The notes under the pieces were generated by a model that did not search any database, was not told the DNA's origin, and saw only the letters and a list, made by a program, of their open reading frames with translations. Shown one piece after another: positions 7,802-16,080 of a DNA stretch of 64,000 nucleotides. Positions within the stretch are counted from its first letter, which is position 1; each line of letters starts with the position of its first letter. Source of the DNA: Actinomadura madurae (lineage in GTDB: Bacteria; Actinomycetota; Actinomycetes; Streptosporangiales; Streptosporangiaceae); contig NZ_FOVH01000014.1 in the NCBI RefSeq assembly GCF_900115095.1, positions 124,001 to 188,000 on the forward strand, given 5' to 3'. The translations under genes were made by a program, and so were the position numbers.

Positions 7802-8659
7802 ATGGAACCGTTGGACGCGGCGGCGGACGTGCACGCGCTCATCCGCGACGTGCTGCCCGCCCTGGCGCCCAGCGCCTGGTTCGACCCCGGCACCTCCGAG
7901 GTGGTGCTGCCCGTGGGCCGGTCGGAGGCGCGCGCCTCCAGCTGGACGGTGCTGGAGCGCTGTGCCCGCGAGCCGCGCTCGGCCTGGCCGAAGGTGGTGG
8001 ACGAGTGGGTCCGCGAGGTCGGCGACCGCGCCTTCCTCGCCGTCGGTGAGATGGAGCTGTTCGGCGACGTCCGCGAGCTGCTCCGCCTCCGCATCGTGCC
8101 GAAGCTCGCGCCCCGCGACCGGGAGGGCCTGGTCGTCGTCCCGGCCGGCGACCACTTCGACGCGATGGTGATGATCGAGCACCCGCGCTACGGGGGGCCG
8201 CTCACCAAGGCCCGCGCCGGTCTCCTCGGCCTCCACAAGCTCGGCTATGTGATGACGAACACCCACGACCGGGAGCTGGCCGACGTCTCCGTCCACGACC
8301 AGCCGCTGCTGCCGGGCCGCAACGTCCGGGTCGTCACCAAGCCGGGCAGCCGCTACGTGTCGGCGCTGCTCAGCGAGGTCGACCAGTTCCTCCCGTGGCC
8401 GAACGAGCACGGCGCCCTGGTCGGCGTCCCGTGCCACAGCACGCTCCTGCTGTACCCGATCACCTCACGCTCCGTCCGCGACGTGCTTCCCGTCTTCGCC
8501 GACGTCGTGGAGGAGATGCACGCCGCCGCCGACGACCCGTGCGCTCCGGGCGTCTACTGGAGCCACGGCGAGCGCCGCCTGACCCCGCTCCCCGCCCACC
8601 TGCCCCCCGAGGGCACCGACGAGTTCGCCCTCCTCCTCCGCAAACTCCCCGAAGACTGA
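7802..8659 (+). CDS. Conserved actinobacterial protein of unknown function
   Basis: A 285-residue soluble protein with no signal peptide or membrane segment and no motif that I recognise with certainty. It reads as an alpha/beta protein: an N-terminal helical part (MEPLDAAADVHALIRDVLPALAP), a strand-rich core (EGLVVVPAGDHFDAMVMIEHP) and a C-terminal part (VPCHSTLLLYPITSRSVRDVLPVFADVVEEMHAAADDP). The style recalls DUF1444-like proteins, but I could not establish homology. An ATG at 7793 abuts the ribosome site GAGGGAGG (7785-7792), while the ATG at 7802 sits nine bases from it and is preferred. A strong hairpin follows the stop, so it is a single-gene unit. Confidence 0.75.
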   Translation: MEPLDAAADVHALIRDVLPALAPSAWFDPGTSEVVLPVGRSEARASSWTVLERCAREPRSAWPKVVDEWVREVGDRAFLAVGEMELFGDVRELLRLRIVPKLAPRDREGLVVVPAGDHFDAMVMIEHPRYGGPLTKARAGLLGLHKLGYVMTNTHDRELADVSVHDQPLLPGRNVRVVTKPGSRYVSALLSEVDQFLPWPNEHGALVGVPCHSTLLLYPITSRSVRDVLPVFADVVEEMHAAADDPCAPGVYWSHGERRLTPLPAHLPPEGTDEFALLLRKLPED

Positions 8660-8666
8660 TCCAGGC

Positions 8667-8686
8667 GCTCGCCCTCCCGGGCGAGC
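8667..8686 (+). terminator. Hairpin terminator after the unknown-function gene
   Basis: A perfect 8-bp stem (GCTCGCCC and GGGCGAGC) with a four-base loop lies seven bases after the stop codon at 8659. There is no T-run, as is usual for high-GC actinomycete terminators. Confidence 0.7.
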
Positions 8687-8755
8687 ACACACTTCGCACC
8701 CTCTTGGACGAGGACAGTTCACACCCTCTTGGGGTTCGAAGCTCAGCCGGGGTCA

Positions 8756-8802
8756 CGGGCAGGCGCGTGGAGCGAGCGCAGCGAGCGGAGCGCGCATGCC
8801 CG
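8756..8802. repeat. REP-like imperfect inverted repeat
   Basis: Arms CGGGCAGGCGCG (8756-8767) and CGCGCATGCCCG (8791-8802) pair with one mismatch. They enclose a core built from GCGAGCGCAGCGAGCG. The element is non-coding, lies between two transcription units, and looks like the dispersed hairpin repeats of high-GC genomes. Copy number outside this window is unknown. Confidence 0.5.
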
Positions 8803-8896
8803 TCGAGCCGGGCGACCGCAGCGACACGTCACAGACCTGCACGGTCACAGAAGGCCGCACCGTGGCGTGAGGATCGACCGGCTCGCAACGGGGGTT

Positions 8897-8916
8897 CCAG
8901 GGGGTCGCCCCCCTGG
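8897..8916 (-). terminator. Hairpin terminator after ung
   Basis: An 8-bp perfect stem (CCAGGGGG and CCCCCTGG) with a TCGC loop lies three bases beyond the ung stop codon on the reverse strand. Confidence 0.65.
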
Positions 8917-8919
8917 GAG

Positions 8920-9597
8920 TTACGGCAACTTCCAGTCGACCGGTGGGGCGCCCTGTTGCTCCAGGAGCTGGTTGGCTCGGGAGAAGGGGCGGGAGCCGAA
9001 GAAGCCGCGGTCGGCGGACATGGGGCTCGGGTGCGGGGACTCGATGCACGGGACGTCGCCGAGCAGCGGTTTGAGGTTGCGGGCGTCGCGGCCCCACAGG
9101 ACGGCGACGAGGGGGCGGCCGCGGCCGGCGAGGGCGCGGATGGCCTGCTCGGTGACCTCTTCCCAGCCCTTGCCGCGGTGCGAGCCGGGCTTGCCGGGCA
9201 TGACGGTCAGGGACCTGTTGAGGAGGCAGACGCCCTGCTCCGTCCACGGGGTGAGGTCGCCGTTGGAGGGTTCCGGGTGGCCGAGGTCGGCGCAGTACTC
9301 GCGGTAGATGTTCACGAGGCTGGCGGGCAGCGGCCGGACGTCCGGGGCGACGGAGAAGCTGAGGCCGACCGGGTGGCCGGGGGTGGGATAGGGGTCCTGC
9401 CCCATGATGAGGACGCGGACGTCGTCGAACGGCTGGGTGAACGCGCGCAGGATGTGGTTCCCGGCGGGCAGGTAGCGGCGGCCGGCGGCGACCTCTGCGC
9501 GCAACCAGTCGCCGGCGGCGGCGATCGTCCCGGCGACCGGCTGCAGCGCGGCCGCCCACCCCGCTTCGACGATCTCCGAGAGTGGTCGTGCCGTCAT
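8920..9597 (-). CDS. ung: Uracil-DNA glycosylase, family 1
   Basis: A 225-residue base-excision repair enzyme that removes uracil from DNA. The water-activating motif is GQDPYP with Asp68. The uracil-stacking and recognition stretch is GLSFSV, and the DNA minor-groove loop is HPSPMSADRGFFGSRPFS with its catalytic His. Length and motif order match family 1 Ung. The ATG at 9597 begins MTARPLSEIVEAGWAAAL, consistent with family N-termini. The 257-bp spacer to the divergent WS/DGAT gene includes that gene's promoter. Function is secure. Confidence 0.96.
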   Translation of the reverse strand: MTARPLSEIVEAGWAAALQPVAGTIAAAGDWLRAEVAAGRRYLPAGNHILRAFTQPFDDVRVLIMGQDPYPTPGHPVGLSFSVAPDVRPLPASLVNIYREYCADLGHPEPSNGDLTPWTEQGVCLLNRSLTVMPGKPGSHRGKGWEEVTEQAIRALAGRGRPLVAVLWGRDARNLKPLLGDVPCIESPHPSPMSADRGFFGSRPFSRANQLLEQQGAPPVDWKLP

Positions 9598-9780
9598 GGC
9601 GCACCACCCTAGTGCGATGATCTTGGTGCCACCCGGAGAACACCCCTTTGAGCTGGGTTGTGAAGTTTTCTGACCACATGAGGTCGAGAGCCGGGCAAAT
9701 GTTTTCAAGGCCCGCGGAAAGTGGCCGGTGAACTGGGTGAAACGCCCCGTTAAGTCGCTGTTACTTCCTGGCGGCCCACG

Positions 9781-9809
9781 TTGACCTGCGCTCCTGGAGC
9801 GCATAACTC
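9781..9809 (+). promoter_or_regulatory. Promoter with a palindromic operator filling the spacer, upstream of WS/DGAT
   Basis: TTGACC (9781-9786) and TAACTC (9804-9809) are separated by exactly 17 bases. Those 17 bases are the perfect inverted repeat TGCGCTC-CTG-GAGCGCA. An operator placed between the two promoter boxes would let a dimeric repressor block RNA polymerase, or let a MerR-like regulator act by twisting the DNA. The predicted start of transcription is near 9816, about 40 bases before the ATG at 9855. Confidence 0.6.
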
Positions 9810-9854
9810 TCAGAGAGGTAAGGACGGCGCAGGACGAGCGGACGGGACGAGAGC

Positions 9855-11303
9855 ATGACCCAGCTGACAACCGTGGACGCCACCTTCCTCCATGCCGAGA
9901 ACGGCACCACGCACGCCCACATCGCCGGGCTGGGCATCGTCGACGCGGCGTCCTGCACCGGGGGGCGGCTCACCGTCCCGCTCGTCGCCGAGCTGATCCG
10001 GAGCCGCGCGCACCTCGCGGCGCGGCCGCTGCGGCAGCGCCTCGTCCAGGTTCCGTTCGGGCTGGACAACCCGTACTGGGAGGACGACCCGGACTTCGAG
10101 CCCGAGCGGCACATCTCCGAGATCGGGCTGCCGCAGCCCGGAACGGCCCGGCAGCTCGGCGACATCGTCGCGATGCTGCACGAGCAGCCCCTCGACCGGT
10201 CCCGCCCGCTGTGGGAGATGGTCCTCATCCAGGGGCTCGCGGGCGGCCTGACCGCCGTCTACGTGAAGGTGCACCACGCCGCGGTCGACGGCGTGATGGC
10301 CGCCGAGACGCTCGCCGCCCTGCTCGACCTGTCGCCCGAGCCCCGCGACCTGCCCGCGGACGAGACCGCGCCCGCCCGCGCCCCCGGCACGGCGGGGATG
10401 CTCGGCACCGGGCTGCTGAGGGCCGCGCTGCATCCCGTCCGGTCCGCGGTGGCGGCCGCGCGGACCGCCCCGTACCTGGACGAGATCCCGGGGCTGTCGT
10501 CCGTCCCGGGCGTCGGGCTCGTGTCGTCGGCGATGCAGGGCGCCCTGCGCCGCCCCGAGCTGCCGAGGGCGCCCCGGGTGAGCGCGCCGCCGACGCCGTT
10601 CAACCGGCCGATCGGGCGCCGCCGCTCCGTCGCGTGCGGCGAGCTTCCGCTGGAGGAGATCAAGGAGATCCGGCGGGCGCTCGGCGGCAGCGTCAACGAC
10701 GTGGTGATGGCGCTGTGCGCGACGGCGCTGCGGCAGTGGCTGGACAAGCGCGGCGACCTGCCGGAGACGCCGCTGGTCGCGGCCGTGCCGGTGTCGCTGC
10801 GGCGGCGCGCCGGCGCGGCGGCGGTGCCGGGCAACCAGGTCTCGATCATGACGGCGCCGCTGGCCACGCACGTCCCGGACCCGGCCGAGCGGTACGAGCT
10901 CGTCCGGCGCGACATGGACGTCGCCAAGCGGCGCTTCACCGGCACGTCGGGCGGCTGGGTGCGGGACATGAGCGGGCTCCTCCCGCCGCCCTTCGCCGGC
11001 GCGGTCACGCGCCTCGCGCTGCAGGCCGCGCCCGCGGTGTCGCTGCGCCCGGTCAACCTGATCATCTCGAACGTGCCGGGCCCGCAGTTCCCGCTGTACC
11101 TGTGCGGGGCGAAGGTGCGTGCCTACTACCCGATCTCCGTCATCACGGACGTCTCCGGCGGCCTGAACATCACCGTGTTCTCCTACGACGGCAAGGTGGA
11201 CGTCGGCATCGTCGCCTGCCGCGACCTCGTCCCCGACCCGTCGGAGATCGTGGACCACCTGGTGGACGCGCTGGACGAGCTGAAGGCGCTCAGCCGCGCG
11301 TGA
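9855..11303 (+). CDS. Wax ester synthase / diacylglycerol acyltransferase (WS/DGAT)
   Basis: A 482-residue acyltransferase. The catalytic HHxxxDG motif is HHAAVDG at about residues 140-146. PLWEMVLIQGL precedes it, NDVVMALCATALR forms the ND motif, and the C-terminal block NLIISNVPGPQFPLYLCGA is typical of the family. It joins acyl-CoA to diacylglycerol or to a fatty alcohol, making storage triacylglycerol or wax ester at the inner membrane. The start ATG begins MTQLTTVDATFLHAE, the normal family N-terminus. It is monocistronic, and its end overlaps the oppositely directed next gene by 14 bases. A palindrome in its promoter spacer suggests dedicated control. Confidence 0.94.
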   Translation: MTQLTTVDATFLHAENGTTHAHIAGLGIVDAASCTGGRLTVPLVAELIRSRAHLAARPLRQRLVQVPFGLDNPYWEDDPDFEPERHISEIGLPQPGTARQLGDIVAMLHEQPLDRSRPLWEMVLIQGLAGGLTAVYVKVHHAAVDGVMAAETLAALLDLSPEPRDLPADETAPARAPGTAGMLGTGLLRAALHPVRSAVAAARTAPYLDEIPGLSSVPGVGLVSSAMQGALRRPELPRAPRVSAPPTPFNRPIGRRRSVACGELPLEEIKEIRRALGGSVNDVVMALCATALRQWLDKRGDLPETPLVAAVPVSLRRRAGAAAVPGNQVSIMTAPLATHVPDPAERYELVRRDMDVAKRRFTGTSGGWVRDMSGLLPPPFAGAVTRLALQAAPAVSLRPVNLIISNVPGPQFPLYLCGAKVRAYYPISVITDVSGGLNITVFSYDGKVDVGIVACRDLVPDPSEIVDHLVDALDELKALSRA

Positions 11304-12294
11304 GCCCGAGCGCCGCCCGGTGCCGCCACGCCAGGCGCAGCGCGGCGGCGCCGGCCGGCTGCATCGGCCGCGGGACGGTCCCGTCGAACGCCGCCGTCGA
11401 CACCTCGCCCTCGTCGTTGACCGCGACCAGGCCGCCGAAGAGGTCGGAGAACAGGGCGGCGTCCATGACGACGGCGGTCAGGAGGTCGAGCGCGAACGTG
11501 AGCGGGTCGACGCCGAGCCCGAGGAAGAAGGCGCGGATCCGCCCCTCGGACCGGGCCGTGGTGAGCGTCCGGTGGAAGGGCCACTCGTCCTGGACGAAGC
11601 CCTCGCCGTAGTCCTCCGCGCCACCGAGGAACTCCTCGGCGTACTCGCGGACCATGCACCGCCACATGTCGGGCGCCTCGTCGCCGAGCGGCTGGAAGAC
11701 CCCGACCGGCATCACCTGGTAGAGCCCGCCGGCGTGCGCGACCTTCGCCGGGTCGCGCCAGTGCAGGACGTACTCCGCGGACGTCGTCACCGTCACCGTC
11801 GTGATCGCGGGCAGCGCCGCCCGCCGGGCAAGGTCGCACGGGTCGCCGACCCGGGTCCGCAGCGGCAGGCCGTCCGCCCCGGCCGCCAGCTCGTGCGCGG
11901 CGGACTCGCCCACGTTCACCGCGTCGAAGTAGCGGGCGGGTCCCAGGCGCAGCACGGAGGGAGCGGCGGCCAGCAGCCGGTAGCTCGGACGGTCTTCGAA
12001 GACTCTCGGCGGCGCGAGGGCGGCCATGGTCTCGGCGTACGTGCGGTAACCGGGCGGCAGGCCGTCGGACGGGTCGGCGACGGCCGGAGCGGAGGGACGG
12101 GCCTCCCACTCCAGCCGGACGTCCTCCAACGGAACCGGTGCGTCCGGAATCCATCCGTCCCGGCACAGCAGCGAGGTTCCCGCGACGCGCGGCACGTCCG
12201 GATACAGGCCGCTCGCGACCTCGCCGAGCCGCCCGCGACCGGCGTCGAGCGCCGCCCGCGCCCGCCGCCACCCCCGCTCGTCCACGCCGCCCAC
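11290..12294 (-). CDS. Unknown protein with Nudix-box-like segment
   Basis: A 334-residue actinobacterial protein. The C-terminal half carries VMPVGVFQPLG followed by MVREYAEEFLGG, which resembles a degenerate Nudix box (RExxEE). Similar stretches occur at the ends of some actinomycete XRE-type regulators. No helix-turn-helix is visible here. The gene begins two bases after the stop of the flavoprotein gene, so the two are co-transcribed. A GTG at 12285 is an alternative start. The assignment to Nudix is only suggestive, since the glycine spacing of a true Nudix motif is not met. Confidence 0.6.
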   Translation of the reverse strand: MGGVDERGWRRARAALDAGRGRLGEVASGLYPDVPRVAGTSLLCRDGWIPDAPVPLEDVRLEWEARPSAPAVADPSDGLPPGYRTYAETMAALAPPRVFEDRPSYRLLAAAPSVLRLGPARYFDAVNVGESAAHELAAGADGLPLRTRVGDPCDLARRAALPAITTVTVTTSAEYVLHWRDPAKVAHAGGLYQVMPVGVFQPLGDEAPDMWRCMVREYAEEFLGGAEDYGEGFVQDEWPFHRTLTTARSEGRIRAFFLGLGVDPLTFALDLLTAVVMDAALFSDLFGGLVAVNDEGEVSTAAFDGTVPRPMQPAGAAALRLAWRHRAALGLTRG

Positions 12295-12295
12295 C

Positions 12296-13216
12296 CTAGG
12301 CGGCGATCTTGCGGGCGACCTCCTCCTCGACGAGGTCGGCGTTGACCATCGCGGCGGCCATCGCGCCGGCGGCGGCCGCCATGATGACCTGGCCCGCCGG
12401 GAGCACGACGTTGCCCGCCGCCCACACGCCCGGGACGCTGGTCCGCCCGGTCGCGTCGACCTTGACGAAGCCGTCGTCGCCCGTCTCGCAGCCGAGGTCG
12501 GTGAGCGGCCCGTCCTTGGCGACCCATTCCGGCGCGAGGAACACCGCGTCGCAGGGGAGCGCCGGCCCGCCCGCCAGTTCGAGCCCGGTGAGCCGGTCGT
12601 TCTCGACGACGGCGCGCTTCACCTCGTCCGCGACGACCGGGATGCCGCGCGCGTCCAGGCGTGCCGCGTCCTCTCCCTCGGGGGGCCGCGAGGCGACGAA
12701 CGTCACGTCCGCCGACCACTGCCGCACCAGCGACGCCTGATGGATCGAGTTCGGGGACGTCCCCAGCACCACGATCTTCTTGTCGCGGACCTCCCAGCCG
12801 TGGCAGTAGGGGCACATCTGCACCTCGCGCCCCCACCTCTCCTGGAGGCCGGGGATGGCGGGCAGGACGTCGGTCACGCCGGTGGTGACCAGCAGGCGGC
12901 GGCCCTTGAGCCGGCTCCCGTCGGCCAGCGTGAGGACGAAGCCCTCCTCGGCGCCCCCCTCCGCGCGCGTGACCCTCCCCTCGACGATCTCGCCTCCGTA
13001 GCCGCGCACCTCGGTGCGGCCGGTCTCCAGCAGGAGGCCGGGCGGCATGCCGTCCCTGGTGAGGAAGCCGTGCATGTGCTCGGCCGTCGCGTTGCGCGGC
13101 TCGCCGGCGTCCACGACGGTGACGGTGCGGCGAGCGCGGGACAGGGTCAGCGCGCCGCTCAGCCCGGCGGGCCCGCCGCCGATGATCAGTACGTCTCGTT
13201 CGCTGTTGTCGGTCAT
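12296..13216 (-). CDS. Thioredoxin-reductase-like FAD/NAD(P)H oxidoreductase
   Basis: A 306-residue flavoprotein. The FAD-binding motif GGGPAGLSGAL lies at about residues 12-22, and the redox-active pair is MCPYCHGWEV (CxxC). A second dinucleotide site is degenerate (VVLGTSPNSI rather than GxGxxG), and the FAD-closing motif appears as VPGVWAAGNV. It looks like the small class of thioredoxin-reductase homologues (bacillithiol- or ferredoxin-reductase-like) rather than canonical TrxB. The altered NAD(P)H loop is worth noting. It diverges from an XRE-cupin regulator gene across 64 bases and is followed directly by the Nudix-like gene. Regulation by that XRE protein is a reasonable inference. Confidence 0.85.
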   Translation of the reverse strand: MTDNSERDVLIIGGGPAGLSGALTLSRARRTVTVVDAGEPRNATAEHMHGFLTRDGMPPGLLLETGRTEVRGYGGEIVEGRVTRAEGGAEEGFVLTLADGSRLKGRRLLVTTGVTDVLPAIPGLQERWGREVQMCPYCHGWEVRDKKIVVLGTSPNSIHQASLVRQWSADVTFVASRPPEGEDAARLDARGIPVVADEVKRAVVENDRLTGLELAGGPALPCDAVFLAPEWVAKDGPLTDLGCETGDDGFVKVDATGRTSVPGVWAAGNVVLPAGQVIMAAAAGAMAAAMVNADLVEEEVARKIAA

Positions 13217-13245
13217 GCCGCGAGCGTGCGCGGTGGGCCGCGGAT

Positions 13246-13274
13246 TTGACAAACTTCTTTGCCGATCCTGCAAT
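13246..13274 (+). promoter_or_regulatory. Promoter of the XRE-cupin gene (leaderless transcript predicted)
   Basis: A perfect TTGACA (13246-13251), a 17-base spacer and TGCAAT (13269-13274) place the transcription start at about 13281, which is the A of the ATG start codon. No ribosome site precedes that ATG, so a leaderless mRNA is the simplest reading. Confidence 0.6.
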
Positions 13275-13280
13275 TGCCGC

Positions 13281-13853
13281 ATGGAGACCACCGAGGACGT
13301 CCTCGCCGGGGTCGGGCCGAGGCTCCGGCGCCTGCGCCAGGAGAGAAACGTCACACTGGCCGCGCTCGCGGAGACCACCGGCATCTCGGTGAGCACGCTG
13401 TCGCGGCTGGAGTCGGGCAAGCGGCGGCCGAGCCTGGAACTGCTGCTCCCGCTCGCGCAGGCGCACCAGGTGCCGCTGGACGAGCTGGTCGGCGCCCCGA
13501 ACGTCGGCGACCCGCGGATCAGGCCGCGCCCGCAGCGCATGAACGACATGATCGTGCTGCCGCTGACCAGGCGTCCCGGCGGCGTCCAGGCGTTCAAGAT
13601 GATCATCCCGGAGCGGCTGCCGGAGCCCGACCCGCGGGTCCACGAGGGCTACGAGTGGCTGTACGTCCTGAACGGCCGGCTCCGCCTCTACCTGGCCGGA
13701 CGCGACATGGTCCTGGAGCCGGGGGAGGCCGCCGAGTTCGACACCCGGCTGCCGCACTGGTTCGGCGGCGCCGGCGGGACCGTCGAGGTGCTCAGCCTGT
13801 TCGGGCCGCAGGGCGAGCGGCTGCACCTGCGCGCCCGGCCGCGACAGTCGTGA
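13281..13853 (+). CDS. XRE-family regulator with C-terminal cupin domain
   Basis: A 190-residue regulator. The N-terminal XRE helix-turn-helix occupies about residues 10-65 (LRRLRQERNVTLAALAETTGISVSTLSRLESGKRRPSLELL). The cupin occupies about 105-180 (HEGYEWLYVLNGRLRLYLAGRDMVLEPGEAAEFDTRLPHWF), with conserved cupin glycine and histidine positions. The cupin probably senses a small ligand. It diverges from the flavoprotein gene and overlies its own promoter, so control of both directions is likely. An MFS transporter gene follows after 16 bases and may be part of the same response. Confidence 0.9.
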   Translation: METTEDVLAGVGPRLRRLRQERNVTLAALAETTGISVSTLSRLESGKRRPSLELLLPLAQAHQVPLDELVGAPNVGDPRIRPRPQRMNDMIVLPLTRRPGGVQAFKMIIPERLPEPDPRVHEGYEWLYVLNGRLRLYLAGRDMVLEPGEAAEFDTRLPHWFGGAGGTVEVLSLFGPQGERLHLRARPRQS

Positions 13854-13869
13854 CATACATTGGGTATCC

Positions 13870-15147
13870 GTGCATACCGCCCAAACCCCCCTGGCATCCC
13901 TGGAAAAAGAGAAGGCCGCCCCGATCGCGTGGGCGCTGTGGAGCGTCGGCGTCGTCGCCTACGCCGTGGCGGTACTGCACCGGACATCGTTCGGCGTCGT
14001 CGGCCTTGAGGCCGTCCACCGGTTCGACGCCTCAGCCGGGATCCTCGCGTCGTTCACCGTCCTCCAGCTGCTCGTCTACGCGGGCCTGCAGATCCCCGTC
14101 GGGCTCCTGCTCGACCGCCTCGGCCCACGCCGGATGGTCGCCGGCGGCGCGCTGCTCATGGCCGGCGGGCAGGCGCTCATGGCCGTCTCCACCGACATCG
14201 GGACGGCCGTCGCCGCCCGCGTGATGGTCGGCGCCGGCGACGCCATGACGTTCATCAGCGTCCTCGGCATCGTCGCGACCTGGTTCCCCGGCCGGTACGT
14301 CCCGGTCGTCACCCAGCTCACCGGCCAGCTCGGGCAGCTCGGCCAGGTGCTCAGCGCGATCCCGCTGGTCGCGCTGCTGCACGGGCCCGGCTGGGGCACC
14401 GCGTTCGGGTCGGCCGCCGCGCTCGGCGCCCTCATGGCGGTGCTGTCCGCCGCCTTCCTGCGAAGCGGGCCGGGCCGCGCCGAGGTGCCCACGCTGCGCC
14501 AGACGGGCGCCAACCTGGCCGCGGCGTGGCGCCACCCCGGCACCCGCCTAGGGCTCTGGTCGCACTTCGTCACCCAGTTCCCGGCCCACACGTTCGCGCT
14601 GATGTGGGGCTACCCGTACCTGGTGTCGGGGCAGGGCATGCGGCCGTCGGCGGCGTCGACGCTGCTGACGCTGTTCGTCCTCGTCAACGTCGTGTCCGGG
14701 CCGCTCATCGGACGGCTCGTCGCGCGCTACCCGCTGCGCCGGTCGTGGCTCGTCCTCGGCATCGTCGCGCTCGGCGTTGGCGCCTGGACCGCCGTCCTCG
14801 CCTGGCCGCCGCCCGCGCCGTCCTGGCTGCTGGTGCTGCTCGTCCTGTGCGTCGCGCTCGGCAGCCCCGGCTCGATGATCGGCTTCGACTTCGCCCGGAC
14901 GTTCAACCCGCCCGGCCGCCAGGGCACCGCCACCGGCATCGTCAACGTCGGCGGCTTCTGCGCCTCCCTCGTCACGATCCTGCTGATCGGCATCGTGCTG
15001 GACGCGCTGTCGCCGTCCGGCGAGTTCACGCCCGGCGCGTTCCGGGCGGCCTGGACCGTCCAGTTCGCGATCTGGGCGATCGGCGTGGCGGGCGTCCTGC
15101 GCACCCGCACGCTCGCCCGCCGCCGCCTCGCCGTCGACCGGCGCTAG
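13870..15147 (+). CDS. MFS transporter
   Basis: A 425-residue membrane protein with about 12 predicted helices. The MFS signature between helices 2 and 3 reads GLLLDRLGPRRMV, and a second copy after the central loop reads GRLVARYPLRRSW. Substrate specificity cannot be read from the sequence; the organisation recalls small MFS exporters and the NNP subgroup. It begins with GTG 16 bases after the XRE-cupin gene on the same strand, so the regulator and transporter are probably co-transcribed. Its stop overlaps that of the convergent dimethylarginine hydrolase gene by four bases. Confidence 0.88.
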   Translation: MHTAQTPLASLEKEKAAPIAWALWSVGVVAYAVAVLHRTSFGVVGLEAVHRFDASAGILASFTVLQLLVYAGLQIPVGLLLDRLGPRRMVAGGALLMAGGQALMAVSTDIGTAVAARVMVGAGDAMTFISVLGIVATWFPGRYVPVVTQLTGQLGQLGQVLSAIPLVALLHGPGWGTAFGSAAALGALMAVLSAAFLRSGPGRAEVPTLRQTGANLAAAWRHPGTRLGLWSHFVTQFPAHTFALMWGYPYLVSGQGMRPSAASTLLTLFVLVNVVSGPLIGRLVARYPLRRSWLVLGIVALGVGAWTAVLAWPPPAPSWLLVLLVLCVALGSPGSMIGFDFARTFNPPGRQGTATGIVNVGGFCASLVTILLIGIVLDALSPSGEFTPGAFRAAWTVQFAIWAIGVAGVLRTRTLARRRLAVDRR

Positions 15148-15983
15148 GAGCGCAGCTCCAGCGTGCAGCACTTGGGGCCGCCGCCCGACTTGCGCAGCTC
15201 CGACAGGTCCACCGGCACCGGCTCGTACCCGTGCTCGCGCAGCGTGCCGATCAGCCCGGCCGCCTCGGCGTTGACGACGACGTTGCGCCCGTCGGACACC
15301 GCGTTGAGCCCGAGCACCGCCGCGTCGTCCTCGCCCGCCAGGATCGCGTCGGGGAACAGCCGCTCCAGCACCGCGCGGCTCCCGGGCGAGAACGCGCCGG
15401 GGAAGTACGCCACGTTGCCGCCGTCCAGGGGGAAGAGCGCCGTGTCCAGGTGGTAGAAGCGCGGGTCGACGAGCCGGAGCGTCACCACCGGGCGGCCGAG
15501 GAACTCCTGCGCCTCCTGGTGCGCGGCGATCTCCGTCCGGAATCCCGTCCCGGCCAGGATCACGTGGTCGAGCGTGAGGAAGTCGCCCTCGCCCTCGTTC
15601 GTGTACTCCGGCTCCAGGACCTCGGAGAACCCGTTCTCCACCATCCACTTGGCGTACGCGGGGCCTTCGGCGTACCGCTCGGGATACATGAACTTCGCCC
15701 CGTACACCCGCCCCCCGACGACCAGCGCGCCGTTGGCCGCGAACACCATGTCGGGCAGCCCCTCGATCGGATCGATGAGGCTCACCTCGTGCCCGAGCGC
15801 GTGGTACGCGGCCCGCAGATCCTCCCACTGCGCGACGGCCTTCGCCGCGTCCGCCCCCGCCGCCGGATCCATCCACGGGTTGATCGCGTAGGTGACGGCG
15901 AAGTGCTCGGGCCGGCACATCAGGTAGTGCCGCCGCAACGCGGTCCGGACGGTGCTCGGCTCCGCTGCGGGCATCACGGTCAT
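15144..15983 (-). CDS. ddaH: N(G),N(G)-dimethylarginine dimethylaminohydrolase-like amidinohydrolase
   Basis: A 279-residue guanidino-group hydrolase of the pentein fold. The substrate-binding EGEGDF and MVFAANGAL blocks, the catalytic His in FYHLDTALFPLDGGN and the C-terminal catalytic Cys in GGGPKCCTLELR are all present. Enzymes of this group hydrolyse dimethylarginine to citrulline and dimethylamine; some relatives act on arginine. GGAG six bases before the ATG supports the start. The PucR regulator gene lies upstream on the same strand, with a 120-bp gap that contains one copy of a TTTCGTTGCG repeat. Together with the D-amino-acid dehydrogenase nearby this suggests an amino-acid nitrogen salvage locus. 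Confidence 0.88.
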   Translation of the reverse strand: MTVMPAAEPSTVRTALRRHYLMCRPEHFAVTYAINPWMDPAAGADAAKAVAQWEDLRAAYHALGHEVSLIDPIEGLPDMVFAANGALVVGGRVYGAKFMYPERYAEGPAYAKWMVENGFSEVLEPEYTNEGEGDFLTLDHVILAGTGFRTEIAAHQEAQEFLGRPVVTLRLVDPRFYHLDTALFPLDGGNVAYFPGAFSPGSRAVLERLFPDAILAGEDDAAVLGLNAVSDGRNVVVNAEAAGLIGTLREHGYEPVPVDLSELRKSGGGPKCCTLELRS

Positions 15984-16080
15984 AGGTGTCTCCAGGGCTT
16001 CCGGGAAGGTGATCGCTCGATCGGAAGCCTAAGAAGAGCGAGACGGGAATCCAATGCGCCAACCTTGCGCTGACCAGGCA

